Origin: Mesorhizobium tianshanense
GTDB taxonomy: Bacteria; Pseudomonadota; Alphaproteobacteria; Rhizobiales; Rhizobiaceae
DNA: 64,000 nucleotides
Reading direction: 5' to 3'
Assembly: GCF_007830515.1 (NCBI RefSeq)
Contig: NZ_VLKT01000008.1
Coordinates: 116,651 to 180,650, forward strand
Shown here: piece by piece, positions 54,122 through 62,959 of the stretch
Numbering within the stretch: the stretch's first letter is position 1
Layout of the letters: every line of letters begins with the position of its first letter
The notes under the pieces: model-generated
Database searches by the model: none
What the model was told of the DNA's origin: nothing
What the model saw: the letters and a program-made list of their open reading frames with translations, nothing else
Program-made: the position numbers and the translations under genes

Positions 54122-55069
54122 TCATGTCGGGGCTATCATGCCATTTTCGCGCGCCGCCTCGACCAGGCCGGCACGCACTGCCTCGTCGGCGTCGACAGTC
54201 TTGACCGTAAGCCCGGCAAGGCCGAGCGCCTCAGTGTAGAGCGCGCCGAGCGCGCCGGAAGCGATCAGCACGACGGACGCCGTGCCTTTCCCATGGCGGC
54301 GACTAGCCGAGGCGACCTCGCCGCCGATAAGCAGGCCGGACAGGCAAGCAGCGGCATCGTCGGGTTTCAGGTCCTGCAGCAGGCCCGCGGCACGGATCGA
54401 GAACAGTCTCGACGTGACATCGCCACCCTCGGCCAGCGCTGCCTCGCACCAGCGCCGGAAAAACGGATCTCCTGATGCAACCGGCTTGGGCTGCTCGCCC
54501 AGCGAATGACGCAGGATCGAATGCGCCGCCAGCACCGAAAACAGCTCGCCGGTCGGCCAGGTGCCGAAACCGGCAACAACGCCGTCCTCGACCAGAACCC
54601 ATTTGGAGTGAGTGCCGGGCATGCAGACGAGATGGCGACCCTTTGCCGGCAAACCAGCGCCGGCAAGCTGCGTTTCCTCGCCCCGCATGACGTCGGGCGC
54701 GTCGGCCTGGCGCTGGGCAAGGCCCGGCACGATGCGGATGTCGCGGCGCTGGCCGGGAATGCGCACAGCGCCGGCTAGGATGGCGCCGATCGGCGCCGGC
54801 ACGGTGACATAGGGCGCCTCCAGCCAGCCCTGGCGGGAGCCGGCCATGCCGCAAATGATGACGGGCATCGCTTCCGGCGCGCCCATCTCCGCCAGATGTC
54901 CTTCGAGGATGGTCGAGAACCCCGAGGCTTGCGCGGTAATCAGCCCGTCGTCGCCGCGGCCCTCGGCAAGGACGTTTCCGGCCTGATCGACCAGCCAGAC
55001 CCTGAGACGGGTGGTGCCCCAATCGACGGCCGCGACTGCCGGCGCCTTGCCCGGAAATCCCAGGCTCAC
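54122..55069 (-). CDS. dgoK: 2-dehydro-3-deoxygalactonokinase
   Basis: A 315-residue sugar-acid kinase of the ASKHA fold. N-terminal phosphate loop VDWGTTRLRVWLVD, then CGMAGSRQGWLEAPYV and CMPGTHSKWVLVEDG, which are DgoK marks. The GTG at 55069 overlaps the dehydrogenase stop as GTGA; the longer frame is a shadow of that gene. It phosphorylates 2-keto-3-deoxygalactonate to KDPGal, the substrate of the aldolase downstream. Confidence 0.92.
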   Translation of the reverse strand: MSLGFPGKAPAVAAVDWGTTRLRVWLVDQAGNVLAEGRGDDGLITAQASGFSTILEGHLAEMGAPEAMPVIICGMAGSRQGWLEAPYVTVPAPIGAILAGAVRIPGQRRDIRIVPGLAQRQADAPDVMRGEETQLAGAGLPAKGRHLVCMPGTHSKWVLVEDGVVAGFGTWPTGELFSVLAAHSILRHSLGEQPKPVASGDPFFRRWCEAALAEGGDVTSRLFSIRAAGLLQDLKPDDAAACLSGLLIGGEVASASRRHGKGTASVVLIASGALGALYTEALGLAGLTVKTVDADEAVRAGLVEAARENGMIAPT

Positions 55070-55833
55070 AGGAAGCCCCCGTCGACGATCAGCATCTGTG
55101 CGGTCAGCATGCGCGAAGCGTCCGACGCCAGGAACAGCACCGTGCCGACAATGTCTTCCGGCTGCATCACCTGCTTGATGCATTGCTTGGCAACATGGGC
55201 GGCGAGCGACTGTTCGGTGACCCAGAGTTCCTTCTGCCGATTGGTGATCACCCAGCCGGGTGCGATCGCATTGACGCGGATGCCGTCGGCGCCAAGCTTG
55301 CCGGCAAGCCCCTTGGTCAGGCCGACGATGCCGGCCTTGGCGGCGGTATAGGCTGGCATGTCGGGGTGATTGATGAGAAACGACGTCGACGTGAAGTTGA
55401 TGATCGAGCCGCCGCCGGCCCGCTTCATGCCCGGCGCTACCGCCTGTGCGCTGAAGAAATGCGGACGCAGATTGATCGCCTGGTTGTTGTCCCAGAACTC
55501 CACCGTGACGTCTTCCACCGCGTGGCGATCGTCTTGCGCGGCATTGTTGACCAGCACTGTGACGTTGCCGTGCGCCTCCGCAGCCCTGGCGGCTGATGCC
55601 CGCAGCGCCTCGATGTCGCGGATGTCGGTCTTGAAGTAGAGGGGCCGGCGGCCGAGATCCTTTTCGATGCGGTCGGCCAGCGCCAGGCTCGGGCGGTCGG
55701 CGATGTCGATGAAGGCAACCTTCGCCCCCTGACGGGCAAAACCCTCGGTCAGCGCAGCGCCGATCCCGGAGCCGCCGCCGGTGATCAGCACCGAAGCGCC
55801 TTCAAGGTCGGCAAAGCGTGCCGATGGCATCAT
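55066..55833 (-). CDS. SDR family D-galactose 1-dehydrogenase-like oxidoreductase
   Basis: A 255-residue short-chain dehydrogenase. Cofactor loop ITGGGSGIGAAL with D43 (FIDIAD) pointing to NAD, NNAA motif, and the catalytic set S149, Y162, K166 (YTAAK). It is followed by DgoK, DgoA and a lactonase, so oxidation of D-galactose to galactonolactone is the likely reaction. The related sugars L-arabinose or D-fucose may also be substrates. A GGAGAAG site precedes two adjacent ATGs (55833 and 55830). First gene of the operon. Confidence 0.87.
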   Translation of the reverse strand: MMPSARFADLEGASVLITGGGSGIGAALTEGFARQGAKVAFIDIADRPSLALADRIEKDLGRRPLYFKTDIRDIEALRASAARAAEAHGNVTVLVNNAAQDDRHAVEDVTVEFWDNNQAINLRPHFFSAQAVAPGMKRAGGGSIINFTSTSFLINHPDMPAYTAAKAGIVGLTKGLAGKLGADGIRVNAIAPGWVITNRQKELWVTEQSLAAHVAKQCIKQVMQPEDIVGTVLFLASDASRMLTAQMLIVDGGFL

Positions 55834-55970
55834 GATTTCTTCTCCGCAAGATCAAAAGGACTGCAGCGCCCTTTGCACGTCCCAAACGGACGCGGCGCTG
55901 TGATTTGGTCGGCGCGCATCCTATCCAGCCATGTCTGGGTAGCAAGGTGAAATGCAAAAGTTTTGGGCTT

Positions 55971-55981
55971 ATGTCTGACAA
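55971..55981. promoter_or_regulatory. candidate GntR/FadR-type operator upstream of the galactose operon
   Basis: ATGTCTGACAA contains the perfect inverted repeat TGTC-T-GACA and fits the FadR-subfamily pattern tnGTnnnACnA. It is about 140 bp before the dehydrogenase gene. No regulator of that family is encoded nearby, so this is only a pattern match. Confidence 0.35.
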
Positions 55982-56017
55982 AAGGGCGTCGCGTCGCGGC
56001 GGCAGCGCAACCGGTCG

Positions 56018-57361
56018 TCAGATCGCCTTGGTGGCGCCGCGGACCGAATTTCGCAAATAGGCGAGTGTGGCATCGGCATCGACCGGTCTGCCGAACAGGA
56101 ACCCTTGCCCGCCGGCGCAGCCGAACTGGACAAGGCGCTCGGCCTGCGCTTCCTGCTCGATGCCTTCGGCGACCACGTCCATGCCGAGCCCCTCGCACAT
56201 GGCCAGGATCGCCCGGATGATGTGTTCCGACGGGCGGTCTTCGAGAATGGAGGAGACGAAGGTGCGATCGATCTTGAGCTTGTCGAAATGGAATTCGCGC
56301 AGGCGCCCGAGCGAGGACTGGCCGGTGCCGAAATCGTCGAGCGAAACCCGGATGCCGACCCGGCGCAGATCCTCGACGATCTTCTCGGCCGAGGCCGGAT
56401 CGTTCATCAGGCCGGTCTCGGTGATCTCGATCTCCAGCCGGCGCGGGTCGAAGCCGGTGCGGTCGAGGATTGCCAATATGTGCAGGCCGGTGTTCTGGTC
56501 GACGAGCTGCGACGGCGACAGGTTGAAGGACAGGAACAGTTCCTTCGGCCAGCTCCTGGCCGCCTCGGCAGCCTTGCGCAGCACAAGCTGCGACAGCGGG
56601 CCGATGATGCCGCGCTCCTCGGCGATGGGAATGAAGACCGTCGGCGGGACCGAATCGAGATCGCGATCGGTCCAGCGCGCCAGCGTCTCGAAGCCGATGA
56701 TGCGGCGGGTCTTGAGATCGACGATGGGCTGGAAATGCGGCTCGACCTCGCCGGCCGAGACGGCGCGTCGCAAGGCCTGCTCGATGCGGGTGACGCGCTT
56801 GGCCGCCTCTTCCATCTCTCTGCTATAGACGACGACCCTTCCGCGTCCCGAACGTTTGGCATGGTACAGCGCGGTCTCGGCCTTGCTGACTAGGATTTCG
56901 GTGGTCTCGTCGCCCGAATAGAACATCGAGCAGCCAACCGAGGCCGAAAGCCTGGCGGTGCGTTCGCCGACATCGTAGGGCGCCGAAAGGATCTCGATCA
57001 GCATGCGCGACCTTTCGGCCGCGGCCTCCTCGCTGAACACCATCGGATAGAGGAAGGCGTACTCGTCGGCGCCGATGCGGCAAACGATGGAATGGCTGTC
57101 CATCGAGGCGCGCAGCCGCATCGCCACCTGGATCAGGATGTCGTCGCCGGCCTTGTGTCCGAACAGGTCGTTGATCGGCTTGAAGCCATCGAGGTCAAGG
57201 ATGCCGACGGTGAACGGCGCCGGATCGTCGGCGCGGTCGCTGATCAGGCGATCGACCTTGTCGAAGAAGCGGCGATGATTGCCAAGCCCAGTCAACGGAT
57301 CGGTAAAGGCCAGATCCGTGCTTTCCCGGCTTGCCTGCCCGGTGCCAAACGTCGTTTGCAT
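56018..57361 (-). CDS. GGDEF-EAL domain protein with degenerate GGDEF site
   Basis: A 447-residue cytoplasmic protein with a GGDEF domain (about 20-180; DPLTGLGNHRRFF) and an EAL domain (about 190-440). The cyclase signature reads GADEY instead of GGDEF, so diguanylate cyclase activity is doubtful. The EAL domain opens with FETLARW (ETL) and keeps NLSPSQL, EITETGLM, LDDFGTGQSSLGRL and KIDRTFV, so c-di-GMP hydrolysis may remain. No membrane or sensory domain is present. It stands alone between the galactose operon and the membrane glycosylation genes. Confidence 0.92.
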   Translation of the reverse strand: MQTTFGTGQASRESTDLAFTDPLTGLGNHRRFFDKVDRLISDRADDPAPFTVGILDLDGFKPINDLFGHKAGDDILIQVAMRLRASMDSHSIVCRIGADEYAFLYPMVFSEEAAAERSRMLIEILSAPYDVGERTARLSASVGCSMFYSGDETTEILVSKAETALYHAKRSGRGRVVVYSREMEEAAKRVTRIEQALRRAVSAGEVEPHFQPIVDLKTRRIIGFETLARWTDRDLDSVPPTVFIPIAEERGIIGPLSQLVLRKAAEAARSWPKELFLSFNLSPSQLVDQNTGLHILAILDRTGFDPRRLEIEITETGLMNDPASAEKIVEDLRRVGIRVSLDDFGTGQSSLGRLREFHFDKLKIDRTFVSSILEDRPSEHIIRAILAMCEGLGMDVVAEGIEQEAQAERLVQFGCAGGQGFLFGRPVDADATLAYLRNSVRGATKAI

Positions 57362-57460
57362 CGGTGTCCCTGTCTTGACGTCGGAGCCGTTCCGAGACTG
57401 GCAGCAAACCGTTTAGGAAACGTATCCCAAATCGATTTCTTTCACAGGCGAAGAGTTGCT

Positions 57461-59269
57461 TCAGTGGTCGAGCCGGACGCGGTACAATTCGATGGAACCC
57501 CCGCCGATTTGCGTGACCGGTTCGAGCCAGTCCGGCACGCTGCCGCGCATCAGCCCGGCAAGAAAACCCTCCGGCGCCTTGGCGGCAAGAATCTTGCTTT
57601 CCGCACTGCCCCGACAAAGCGCGACGAGGCCGGCATGATGCGTTGCCACGATCGCCCTGGCATCGGCAGCCGATCCCAGGAAAGCGTCGAGCGCGAGCAG
57701 ATCTCCGGCGATGTTGCGATGATAGGGCCCGGCGAAGACATGATGACCGGAATAGGCGAGGATCGGCGATCCGAGATTGGAAATTGCCAGCACCGTGGTG
57801 TTCGGCAAATGGCCAAGTGCTGCAAAAGAGGCCTGGCCCTGGCAGGCCATGTCGGCACCGCCGTCATGGACCGCTGTGTTGTCGGCTTCGAACACCACCG
57901 AGGTCGCCGCCGCGGCGCCCGTCCAGACGGCATTCACCGAGACGAGCCAGACAGCGGCCATGCGCAGCGCCACGCTGCGCGAAGGGCTGGCCTCGACCCG
58001 CTGACGCCAGCTGGCGATCCAGGCGGAAAGCGGGATGACCGCCAACGCGACCGAGAATGTCGAGCCGCGCACCTGCCAGGCACTGACGACGAACGCCATC
58101 ACAAGCAGCGCACCGACAAGGCTGTCCTGCCGCCGCCAGCGGCCACGGCCAAGGCGAAGCGCCATCAGGACGAGCGCGACCGCCGGCGTGGCATAGCGCC
58201 CCACCACGCTGGCCGGATCGTGGACGACAAGCTCGAACAGCGACTGAGCTTCGTCGATATGTTCGAGCCACAGCTCCTTGAGGCGCGGATCGAGATCCGC
58301 GTAGGGAGCCGCCAGGCATTGCGGGAACAGCACCACGACGACTGTACCCAACGCGAGCGCAAGGACGCCAAGCGACACCAGCCGGCGCGTCCGCCCGGCG
58401 ACCTCGATCGAGGCTATCGCGGCAAGGCCGGTTCCGGCCAGTACCGCGACGACAAACTGCACGGTCGAGAAGGCGTCGCATTGTGCCTGGCCCCAGGCGG
58501 AGACGGGAACAGTGGCGACGAAGACGAGAGCGGAAACGCCGGCAAAACTAAGGCCGAAATCCCTGGCAATCCATCTTTCGCCATCTGCGTCAAAGGCGAA
58601 CAGGATCGCGACGCAGGCACCGATGGTGGCGACATAAGGGGCGGTTTCCATGCCGACAGCCAGCATCAGCGCGGCGCACACGCCCGAGAACAGCGCCGCC
58701 GGTCCCCGCGCGGGGGCTTCAAGCAGCAGGCTGAGGCTGGCCATGGTCAGCATGAGCTGGACATTGTGATGATCGAGCGCGCCTGGCGAAAAGATGCCGA
58801 TGAAATGCAGCGCCGCCGCGCCGACGACGGCAGCGGGCAGCACGGCGCTCCCGCCGGCGAAACTGCGCGCCGCGCGAGTGATGAAAAACACCGCCAGGCA
58901 GAAGAGCAGCGCCGGCCACAGCACTTGCGCAATATTCTCGGCTAGACCCATGTTGCCGGTCAGGGCCGACGCGGCAAGGATGATGGCGGCGATCGGCGCG
59001 TCGACCAGCCGCGACCAATGCATGACGAAGCCGCCTTCGAGCCCCATCCTGTACTGGTGCAGATCGAACCAGCCTTGGCCGGCCAGCAAGTCGCGCACTT
59101 CGACCAGACGCAGCAGACTGTCGTTGTCGCCGTGGGCGTTGGTCAGTTCCGGAAACCCGACCGAGGCATTGATGGCGAACGCCACCAGCGTGGCAAGCAG
59201 CGCCAGCATGAGGTCCGTTCGCCAGGAAATACGAGCAGTCCCTTTGGAAGGCATTGCAGCATCGGGCAT
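57461..59269 (-). CDS. large polytopic membrane protein, GT-C glycosyltransferase-like
   Basis: A 602-residue membrane protein with about a dozen hydrophobic helices. After the first helix comes an extracytoplasmic loop with acidic NAHGDNDSLLRLVEVRDLL and MGLEGGFVMHWSRLVDAP, which fits the loop of GT-C fold enzymes that use lipid-linked sugars; the C-terminal third is soluble (AKAPEGFLAGLMRG). I do not recognise a specific family. It lies near a GtrA protein and a GT2 glycosyltransferase on the same strand, so a role in transferring sugar from a polyprenyl carrier is plausible but inferred. Confidence 0.75.
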   Translation of the reverse strand: MPDAAMPSKGTARISWRTDLMLALLATLVAFAINASVGFPELTNAHGDNDSLLRLVEVRDLLAGQGWFDLHQYRMGLEGGFVMHWSRLVDAPIAAIILAASALTGNMGLAENIAQVLWPALLFCLAVFFITRAARSFAGGSAVLPAAVVGAAALHFIGIFSPGALDHHNVQLMLTMASLSLLLEAPARGPAALFSGVCAALMLAVGMETAPYVATIGACVAILFAFDADGERWIARDFGLSFAGVSALVFVATVPVSAWGQAQCDAFSTVQFVVAVLAGTGLAAIASIEVAGRTRRLVSLGVLALALGTVVVVLFPQCLAAPYADLDPRLKELWLEHIDEAQSLFELVVHDPASVVGRYATPAVALVLMALRLGRGRWRRQDSLVGALLVMAFVVSAWQVRGSTFSVALAVIPLSAWIASWRQRVEASPSRSVALRMAAVWLVSVNAVWTGAAAATSVVFEADNTAVHDGGADMACQGQASFAALGHLPNTTVLAISNLGSPILAYSGHHVFAGPYHRNIAGDLLALDAFLGSAADARAIVATHHAGLVALCRGSAESKILAAKAPEGFLAGLMRGSVPDWLEPVTQIGGGSIELYRVRLDH

Positions 59270-59352
59270 GGGATGGCTTTCAGCCTGTGTTCAACGGCGT
59301 AGGCTAGCGCGGGTCAGTTCAACAAAGCGTAAAATCGGACGCAAAACGTGCC

Positions 59353-59392
59353 AAAGCGCGTCGCGTCTGAAAGGATCCGTGCGACGCGCTTT
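59353..59392. repeat. inverted repeat, first half of a dispersed intergenic element
   Basis: AAAGCGCGTCGC (59353-59364) and GCGACGCGCTTT (59381-59392) are perfectly complementary arms around GTCTGAAAGGATCCGT. This GCGACGCGCTTTAAG class is a common intergenic repeat in Mesorhizobium. Confidence 0.65.
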
Positions 59393-59408
59393 AAGCCCTT
59401 GTTCTTTA

Positions 59409-59480
59409 TGCATGTCGTTTTCCCGAAATCGCCGCGCACCCTCGGGTCAAGTCCGCGGACTTGCTTTCGGGCGACATGCA
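59409..59480. repeat. inverted repeat, second half of a dispersed intergenic element
   Basis: TGCATGTCG (59409-59417) matches CGACATGCA (59472-59480), with further pairing between CCCGAAA and TTTCGGG inside. It ends exactly next to the stop codon of the gtrA-like gene, so it may act as that gene's terminator. Confidence 0.65.
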
Positions 59481-59879
59481 TTAGCCACGCGCCGGAAACA
59501 CCCATAGGGAGGACAGGACGAAGCTTACAGCGCTAGCTGCGATCGTCATTAACGCGGACATGGAAAGAGGCGACATGCCGAAACGTGTAACCGCCACATG
59601 CGACACAAGGCCCGAAAACCCCGCGCATCCAACCTGCAGCGCAAAATAACGCGGCATGGCGCGGGCATGGTCGTGCTTTCCACCAAATGTCCAGCCGCGC
59701 TGCGCGGAATACGCGACAAGGACCGTGACCGCATAGGCGATGACACTGCCGATGAAGGGCGAAAGGCCGAGTGAAACCAGGAGCCACGAAAGAACGAACA
59801 GCAGCAGGGCGGCGCCGATGCCGACCGTCAGGAAGCGGAACAGGCGCGTCTGGACGAAAACTGGCAGCGCTTGGCTCAT
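59481..59879 (-). CDS. GtrA family membrane protein
   Basis: A 132-residue protein with four hydrophobic helices (FRFLTVGIGAALLLFVLSWL begins the first). GtrA proteins are thought to flip or carry polyprenyl-phosphate-linked sugars across the inner membrane. The ATG overlaps the GT2 gene's stop by 4 bp. The GT2-GtrA pair is a usual unit for making and moving a polyprenyl-phosphate glycosyl donor. Confidence 0.9.
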   Translation of the reverse strand: MSQALPVFVQTRLFRFLTVGIGAALLLFVLSWLLVSLGLSPFIGSVIAYAVTVLVAYSAQRGWTFGGKHDHARAMPRYFALQVGCAGFSGLVSHVAVTRFGMSPLSMSALMTIAASAVSFVLSSLWVFPARG

Positions 59880-61120
59880 GCGTCTTCGCGCGCCGACGGA
59901 TTGTCGGAGTGGCCGGCGGAGCCAGCTTTCAGCCGCGTAACCGGTATTTCAAGGACCCCCAGTAGAAATGCCGAGAAGAATGCCTGGAACGAAATGACGA
60001 TCAGGCTCAGGCCCAACACGACGATGCGGGGGATTTCGGAATCATCCAGGGGGCCGAAACCAAGATGTGCCCAGCGCAGAACGGCATAGCCGAAGAACAG
60101 GACGCCGCCGGCAAAGCAGATGCCGGCGTTGGCGGCGAGACGGTCGGTGCTCATGGTTCTGGTCAGCCAGTCGGAACGCCGACTGCGCGGCAGGATGCCG
60201 GTTATCTCGGCATAGTAGCGCGAAATGACGCCGAAAGTGATGAGCTGGACGCCGGTTACCACCATGAAACAGGCGGCGACGAAGGTGTTCAGGTCGAGCG
60301 ACAGATTGTCGATCACTGTAAGCGGCCCGAACACAAGCAGCGCCGCAAACAGCGTGCCAAGACCACACAGAACCGTGCCCGGAATGAAGAACATCCAGCG
60401 TGGATTGTATACCAGCAGAAACTTCAGGTGCCGCCAGCCGTCGCGCCAGGTTCTGAGATGCGGCGGCCGGCTGCGGCCGTCAGGCTTGAGTGTGGTGGGC
60501 ACTTCCTCAATGCGCAAGCCGGCAAGAGCGCCGCGCACCACCATCTCGCTCGCGAATTCCATGCCAGTCGTCTGCAGGTCGAGCTTCCTGATGCTGTCGA
60601 TGTTGAACCCGCGCAGGCCACAGTGGAAATCACCTGTCTTGATGCGGAAGAACAGGCGGCCGACGAAACTGAGCACCGGATTGCCGAGATAGCGGTGCAG
60701 CGGCGGCATGGCGCCACTCTCGATACCGCCCTGGAAACGATTGCCCATGACCAGATCGGCGCCGTCACGCAGGCGCGAGACGAACGCTTCCAGCGCGCCG
60801 AAATCATAGCTGTCGTCGGCATCGCCCATGATGATGAAGCGGCCCCTGGCGGCGGCGATACCGCCCAGGATCGCGGCACCATAACCCTTCCGTGCGACCT
60901 GCACGACCCGGGCGCCCCTTGCCGCTGCGATCTGCTGCGATCCGTCGGTGCTGCCGTTGTCGGCGATCAGCACCTCGCCTGAGATCTGCGCCTTGTCGAG
61001 AAAGGCCTTGGCCTTGCCAATGCAGATGGCAAGCGTTTCGGCCTCGTTGAGGCATGGCATGAGGATGGTGAGCTCGAGCGGTCTGGTCGAGGCGGCGCGG
61101 ATGGTGGTGACGGCGTTCAT
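59876..61120 (-). CDS. glycosyltransferase family 2, polyprenyl-phosphate sugar type
   Basis: A 414-residue membrane-anchored GT2. The catalytic domain begins LTILMPCLNEAETLAICI and has ADNGSTDGSQ and the DxD motif MGDADDSYDF; GDFHCGLRGF and MEFASEMVVR are dolichol-phosphate-mannose synthase-type marks. The last 170 residues hold about four membrane helices. It likely makes a polyprenyl-phosphate-linked sugar on the cytoplasmic face for GtrA and a GT-C enzyme to use. The ATG at 61120 starts the family match; a longer frame to 61195 adds nothing recognisable. Confidence 0.92.
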   Translation of the reverse strand: MNAVTTIRAASTRPLELTILMPCLNEAETLAICIGKAKAFLDKAQISGEVLIADNGSTDGSQQIAAARGARVVQVARKGYGAAILGGIAAARGRFIIMGDADDSYDFGALEAFVSRLRDGADLVMGNRFQGGIESGAMPPLHRYLGNPVLSFVGRLFFRIKTGDFHCGLRGFNIDSIRKLDLQTTGMEFASEMVVRGALAGLRIEEVPTTLKPDGRSRPPHLRTWRDGWRHLKFLLVYNPRWMFFIPGTVLCGLGTLFAALLVFGPLTVIDNLSLDLNTFVAACFMVVTGVQLITFGVISRYYAEITGILPRSRRSDWLTRTMSTDRLAANAGICFAGGVLFFGYAVLRWAHLGFGPLDDSEIPRIVVLGLSLIVISFQAFFSAFLLGVLEIPVTRLKAGSAGHSDNPSAREDA

Positions 61121-61354
61121 CGTTGTTCCATCGGGAGCTCCCGGTATGGCGTCTGTCCGGCCGGAGAGCATTTGGCGCCTATCCTTGCACGACAAGGCTT
61201 AAGAAAACGATGACGCGCAGCCTCGCTTTGTCTCCAACCGACCGACCGGCGCCCAGCCTGCAGCTGGCAATCCTCAAAATGTCGCGATTGGCAGATGACC
61301 GGCGAGCCTGTACAGGCAAGCACAGCTGCCCATCCGATCCGCCGGAGATCCGCC

Positions 61355-62296
61355 ATGCCTCTGAAAATCGCCGTCCAGATGGACCACATCTCCACCGTCT
61401 CGATCGCCGGCGACACGTCCTTCGCGCTGTCGCTGGAAGCACAGCGTCGTGGGCATCAGCTCTTCCACTACACGCCCGACCGGCTGTCGCTGCGCGACGG
61501 CAAGGTGTTTGCCCGCATCGAGGAAATGCAAGTCCGCGACGAGAAGGGCAATCACTATTCGCTCGGCGAAGAAGTCCGCACCGACCTGTCGGAGATGGAT
61601 GTCATCCTGCTCAGGCAGGATCCGCCTTTCGACATGAACTACATCACCACCACGCATATCCTCGAGCGCATCCATCCCAAGACGCTGGTGGTCAACGACC
61701 CGGCCTGGGTGCGCAACAGCCCGGAAAAGATCTTCGTCACCGAATTTTCCGACCTGATGCCGGAAACGCTGATCACCAAGGATCCGCTGGAGGTCGCCGC
61801 CTTCCGCAAGGAGTTCGGCGACATCATCGTCAAGCCGCTCTACGGCAATGGCGGCGCCGGCATCTTCCATCTGCACGAAGCCGACCGCAACCTCGCCGCG
61901 CTGCTCGAGATGTTCGGCCAGATGTTCCGCGAGCCCTACATCGTGCAGCGCTACCTGAAGGAGGTGCGCAAGGGCGACAAGCGTATCATCCTGATCGACG
62001 GCGAGCCGGTCGGCGCCATCAACCGGGTGCCGGCCGAGCATGATTCACGCTCCAACATGCATGTCGGCGGCCGCGCCGAAAAAACCGAACTGACGAAGCG
62101 CGAGCGCGTGATCTGCGCCCGCATCGGTCCGTCGCTGAAAGAGCGCGGTTTTATCCTCGTCGGCATCGACGTGATCGGCGACTACATGACCGAGATCAAC
62201 GTGACGTCGCCGACCGGCATTCGCGAGGTGCAGCGTTTTGGGGGCGCCAATATTGCGAGCCTGTTCTGGGACGCGGTCGAGAACAAACGCAAGTAG
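61355..62296 (+). CDS. gshB: glutathione synthase
   Basis: A 313-residue ATP-grasp ligase joining gamma-glutamylcysteine and glycine. It begins [20 protein letters not shown] and has [35 protein letters not shown], the ATP site [14 protein letters not shown], and the C-terminal [19 protein letters not shown] metal-binding segment. The ATG at 61355 has CCGGAGA upstream. It stands divergent from the GT2 gene across a short region. Confidence 0.96.
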   Translation: MPLKIAVQMDHISTVSIAGDTSFALSLEAQRRGHQLFHYTPDRLSLRDGKVFARIEEMQVRDEKGNHYSLGEEVRTDLSEMDVILLRQDPPFDMNYITTTHILERIHPKTLVVNDPAWVRNSPEKIFVTEFSDLMPETLITKDPLEVAAFRKEFGDIIVKPLYGNGGAGIFHLHEADRNLAALLEMFGQMFREPYIVQRYLKEVRKGDKRIILIDGEPVGAINRVPAEHDSRSNMHVGGRAEKTELTKRERVICARIGPSLKERGFILVGIDVIGDYMTEINVTSPTGIREVQRFGGANIASLFWDAVENKRK

Positions 62297-62302
62297 CGCT
62301 CA

Positions 62303-62342
62303 TTGCTTCCGCAAGGCGGCCGCGTTCCGTGAGCGGAAGCAA
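62303..62342. terminator. inverted repeat after gshB
   Basis: TTGCTTCCGC (62303-62312) pairs perfectly with GCGGAAGCAA (62333-62342), 7 bp past the gshB stop. There is no U-run, so it may be a terminator of weak type or a simple repeat. The remaining bases to 62456 show nothing. Confidence 0.4.
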
Positions 62343-62456
62343 ACTTCTGTTGGTCACTGCTCGCCCTTCGGGGTGCCGCCTGCGGACCCAAACGTCAAGG
62401 CATGACAGTTCTTTGCAGCAAGGTCGTGCCGGCGATGTCGATCTCGTGCGGATTCT

Positions 62457-62894
62457 CTATCGCCGTGACCAGAGTTCGGCCGGTCTACTGTGGTCGTGAC
62501 CGCTATCGGCCAAGGTTTCGATCACCCGACATTTACACACGCGTCCGCGCCCACATTCATCGACCGTGCGCTGCAATTCCGCCCGAAGCGTAGTCAGGTG
62601 CGCGATGCGGCGATCGATCTCGGCAATGTGCCGCCGCGCCATTTCGTCAACCCCCACGCAGGACTGGTCCGGCTTCGCGTTCATTGCCAGCAACTCGCGT
62701 ATGGCACCTATCTCGAAGCCTAGCTCACGGGCGTGGCGGATGAAGTTGAGCCGAGCAGCATGGCTTGCATCGTAGCGCCGTTGCTGGCCCTCCGAGCGCG
62801 GCGGCGATGGCAGCAGCGCTATCTGTTCGTAGTAGCGAATGGTGGGCACCTTGACCCTGGTGCGCCGTGCCAGTTCGCCAATCGAAAAATCCAT
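62457..62894 (-). CDS. MerR family metal-responsive regulator
   Basis: A 145-residue MerR protein. The winged HTH starts MDFSIGELARRTRVKVPTIR; a dimer helix follows, then the C-terminal metal region with C in SCVGVDEMARR and the cluster CGRGRVCKC. These positions suit Zn, Cd, Co or Pb sensing. The ATG at 62894 begins the domain exactly. It faces away from a cation transporter gene; the shared 65-bp region has the long-spacer promoter typical of MerR activation. Confidence 0.9.
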   Translation of the reverse strand: MDFSIGELARRTRVKVPTIRYYEQIALLPSPPRSEGQQRRYDASHAARLNFIRHARELGFEIGAIRELLAMNAKPDQSCVGVDEMARRHIAEIDRRIAHLTTLRAELQRTVDECGRGRVCKCRVIETLADSGHDHSRPAELWSRR

Positions 62895-62905
62895 CTCAAA
62901 GCCTC

Positions 62906-62936
62906 TTGAACCTCTAGTCACTATAGGGACTACGGT
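62906..62936 (+). promoter_or_regulatory. MerR-type promoter with 19-bp spacer driving the cation transporter
   Basis: TTGAAC (62906-62911), exactly 19 bases, then TACGGT (62931-62936). The spacer holds the dyad CCTCTAGT-C-ACTATAGG, seven of eight positions paired. This is the layout of MerR-controlled promoters, where the regulator untwists the long spacer. Confidence 0.75.
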
Positions 62937-62959
62937 GCCTTTCGAAAAGGAGACACCGT

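Noticed and set aside
57092..58945. A 617-codon plus-strand frame opposite the membrane protein and GGDEF-EAL genes
   Set aside because: Arg/His/Gly-rich shadow composition and it spans two real genes on the other strand.
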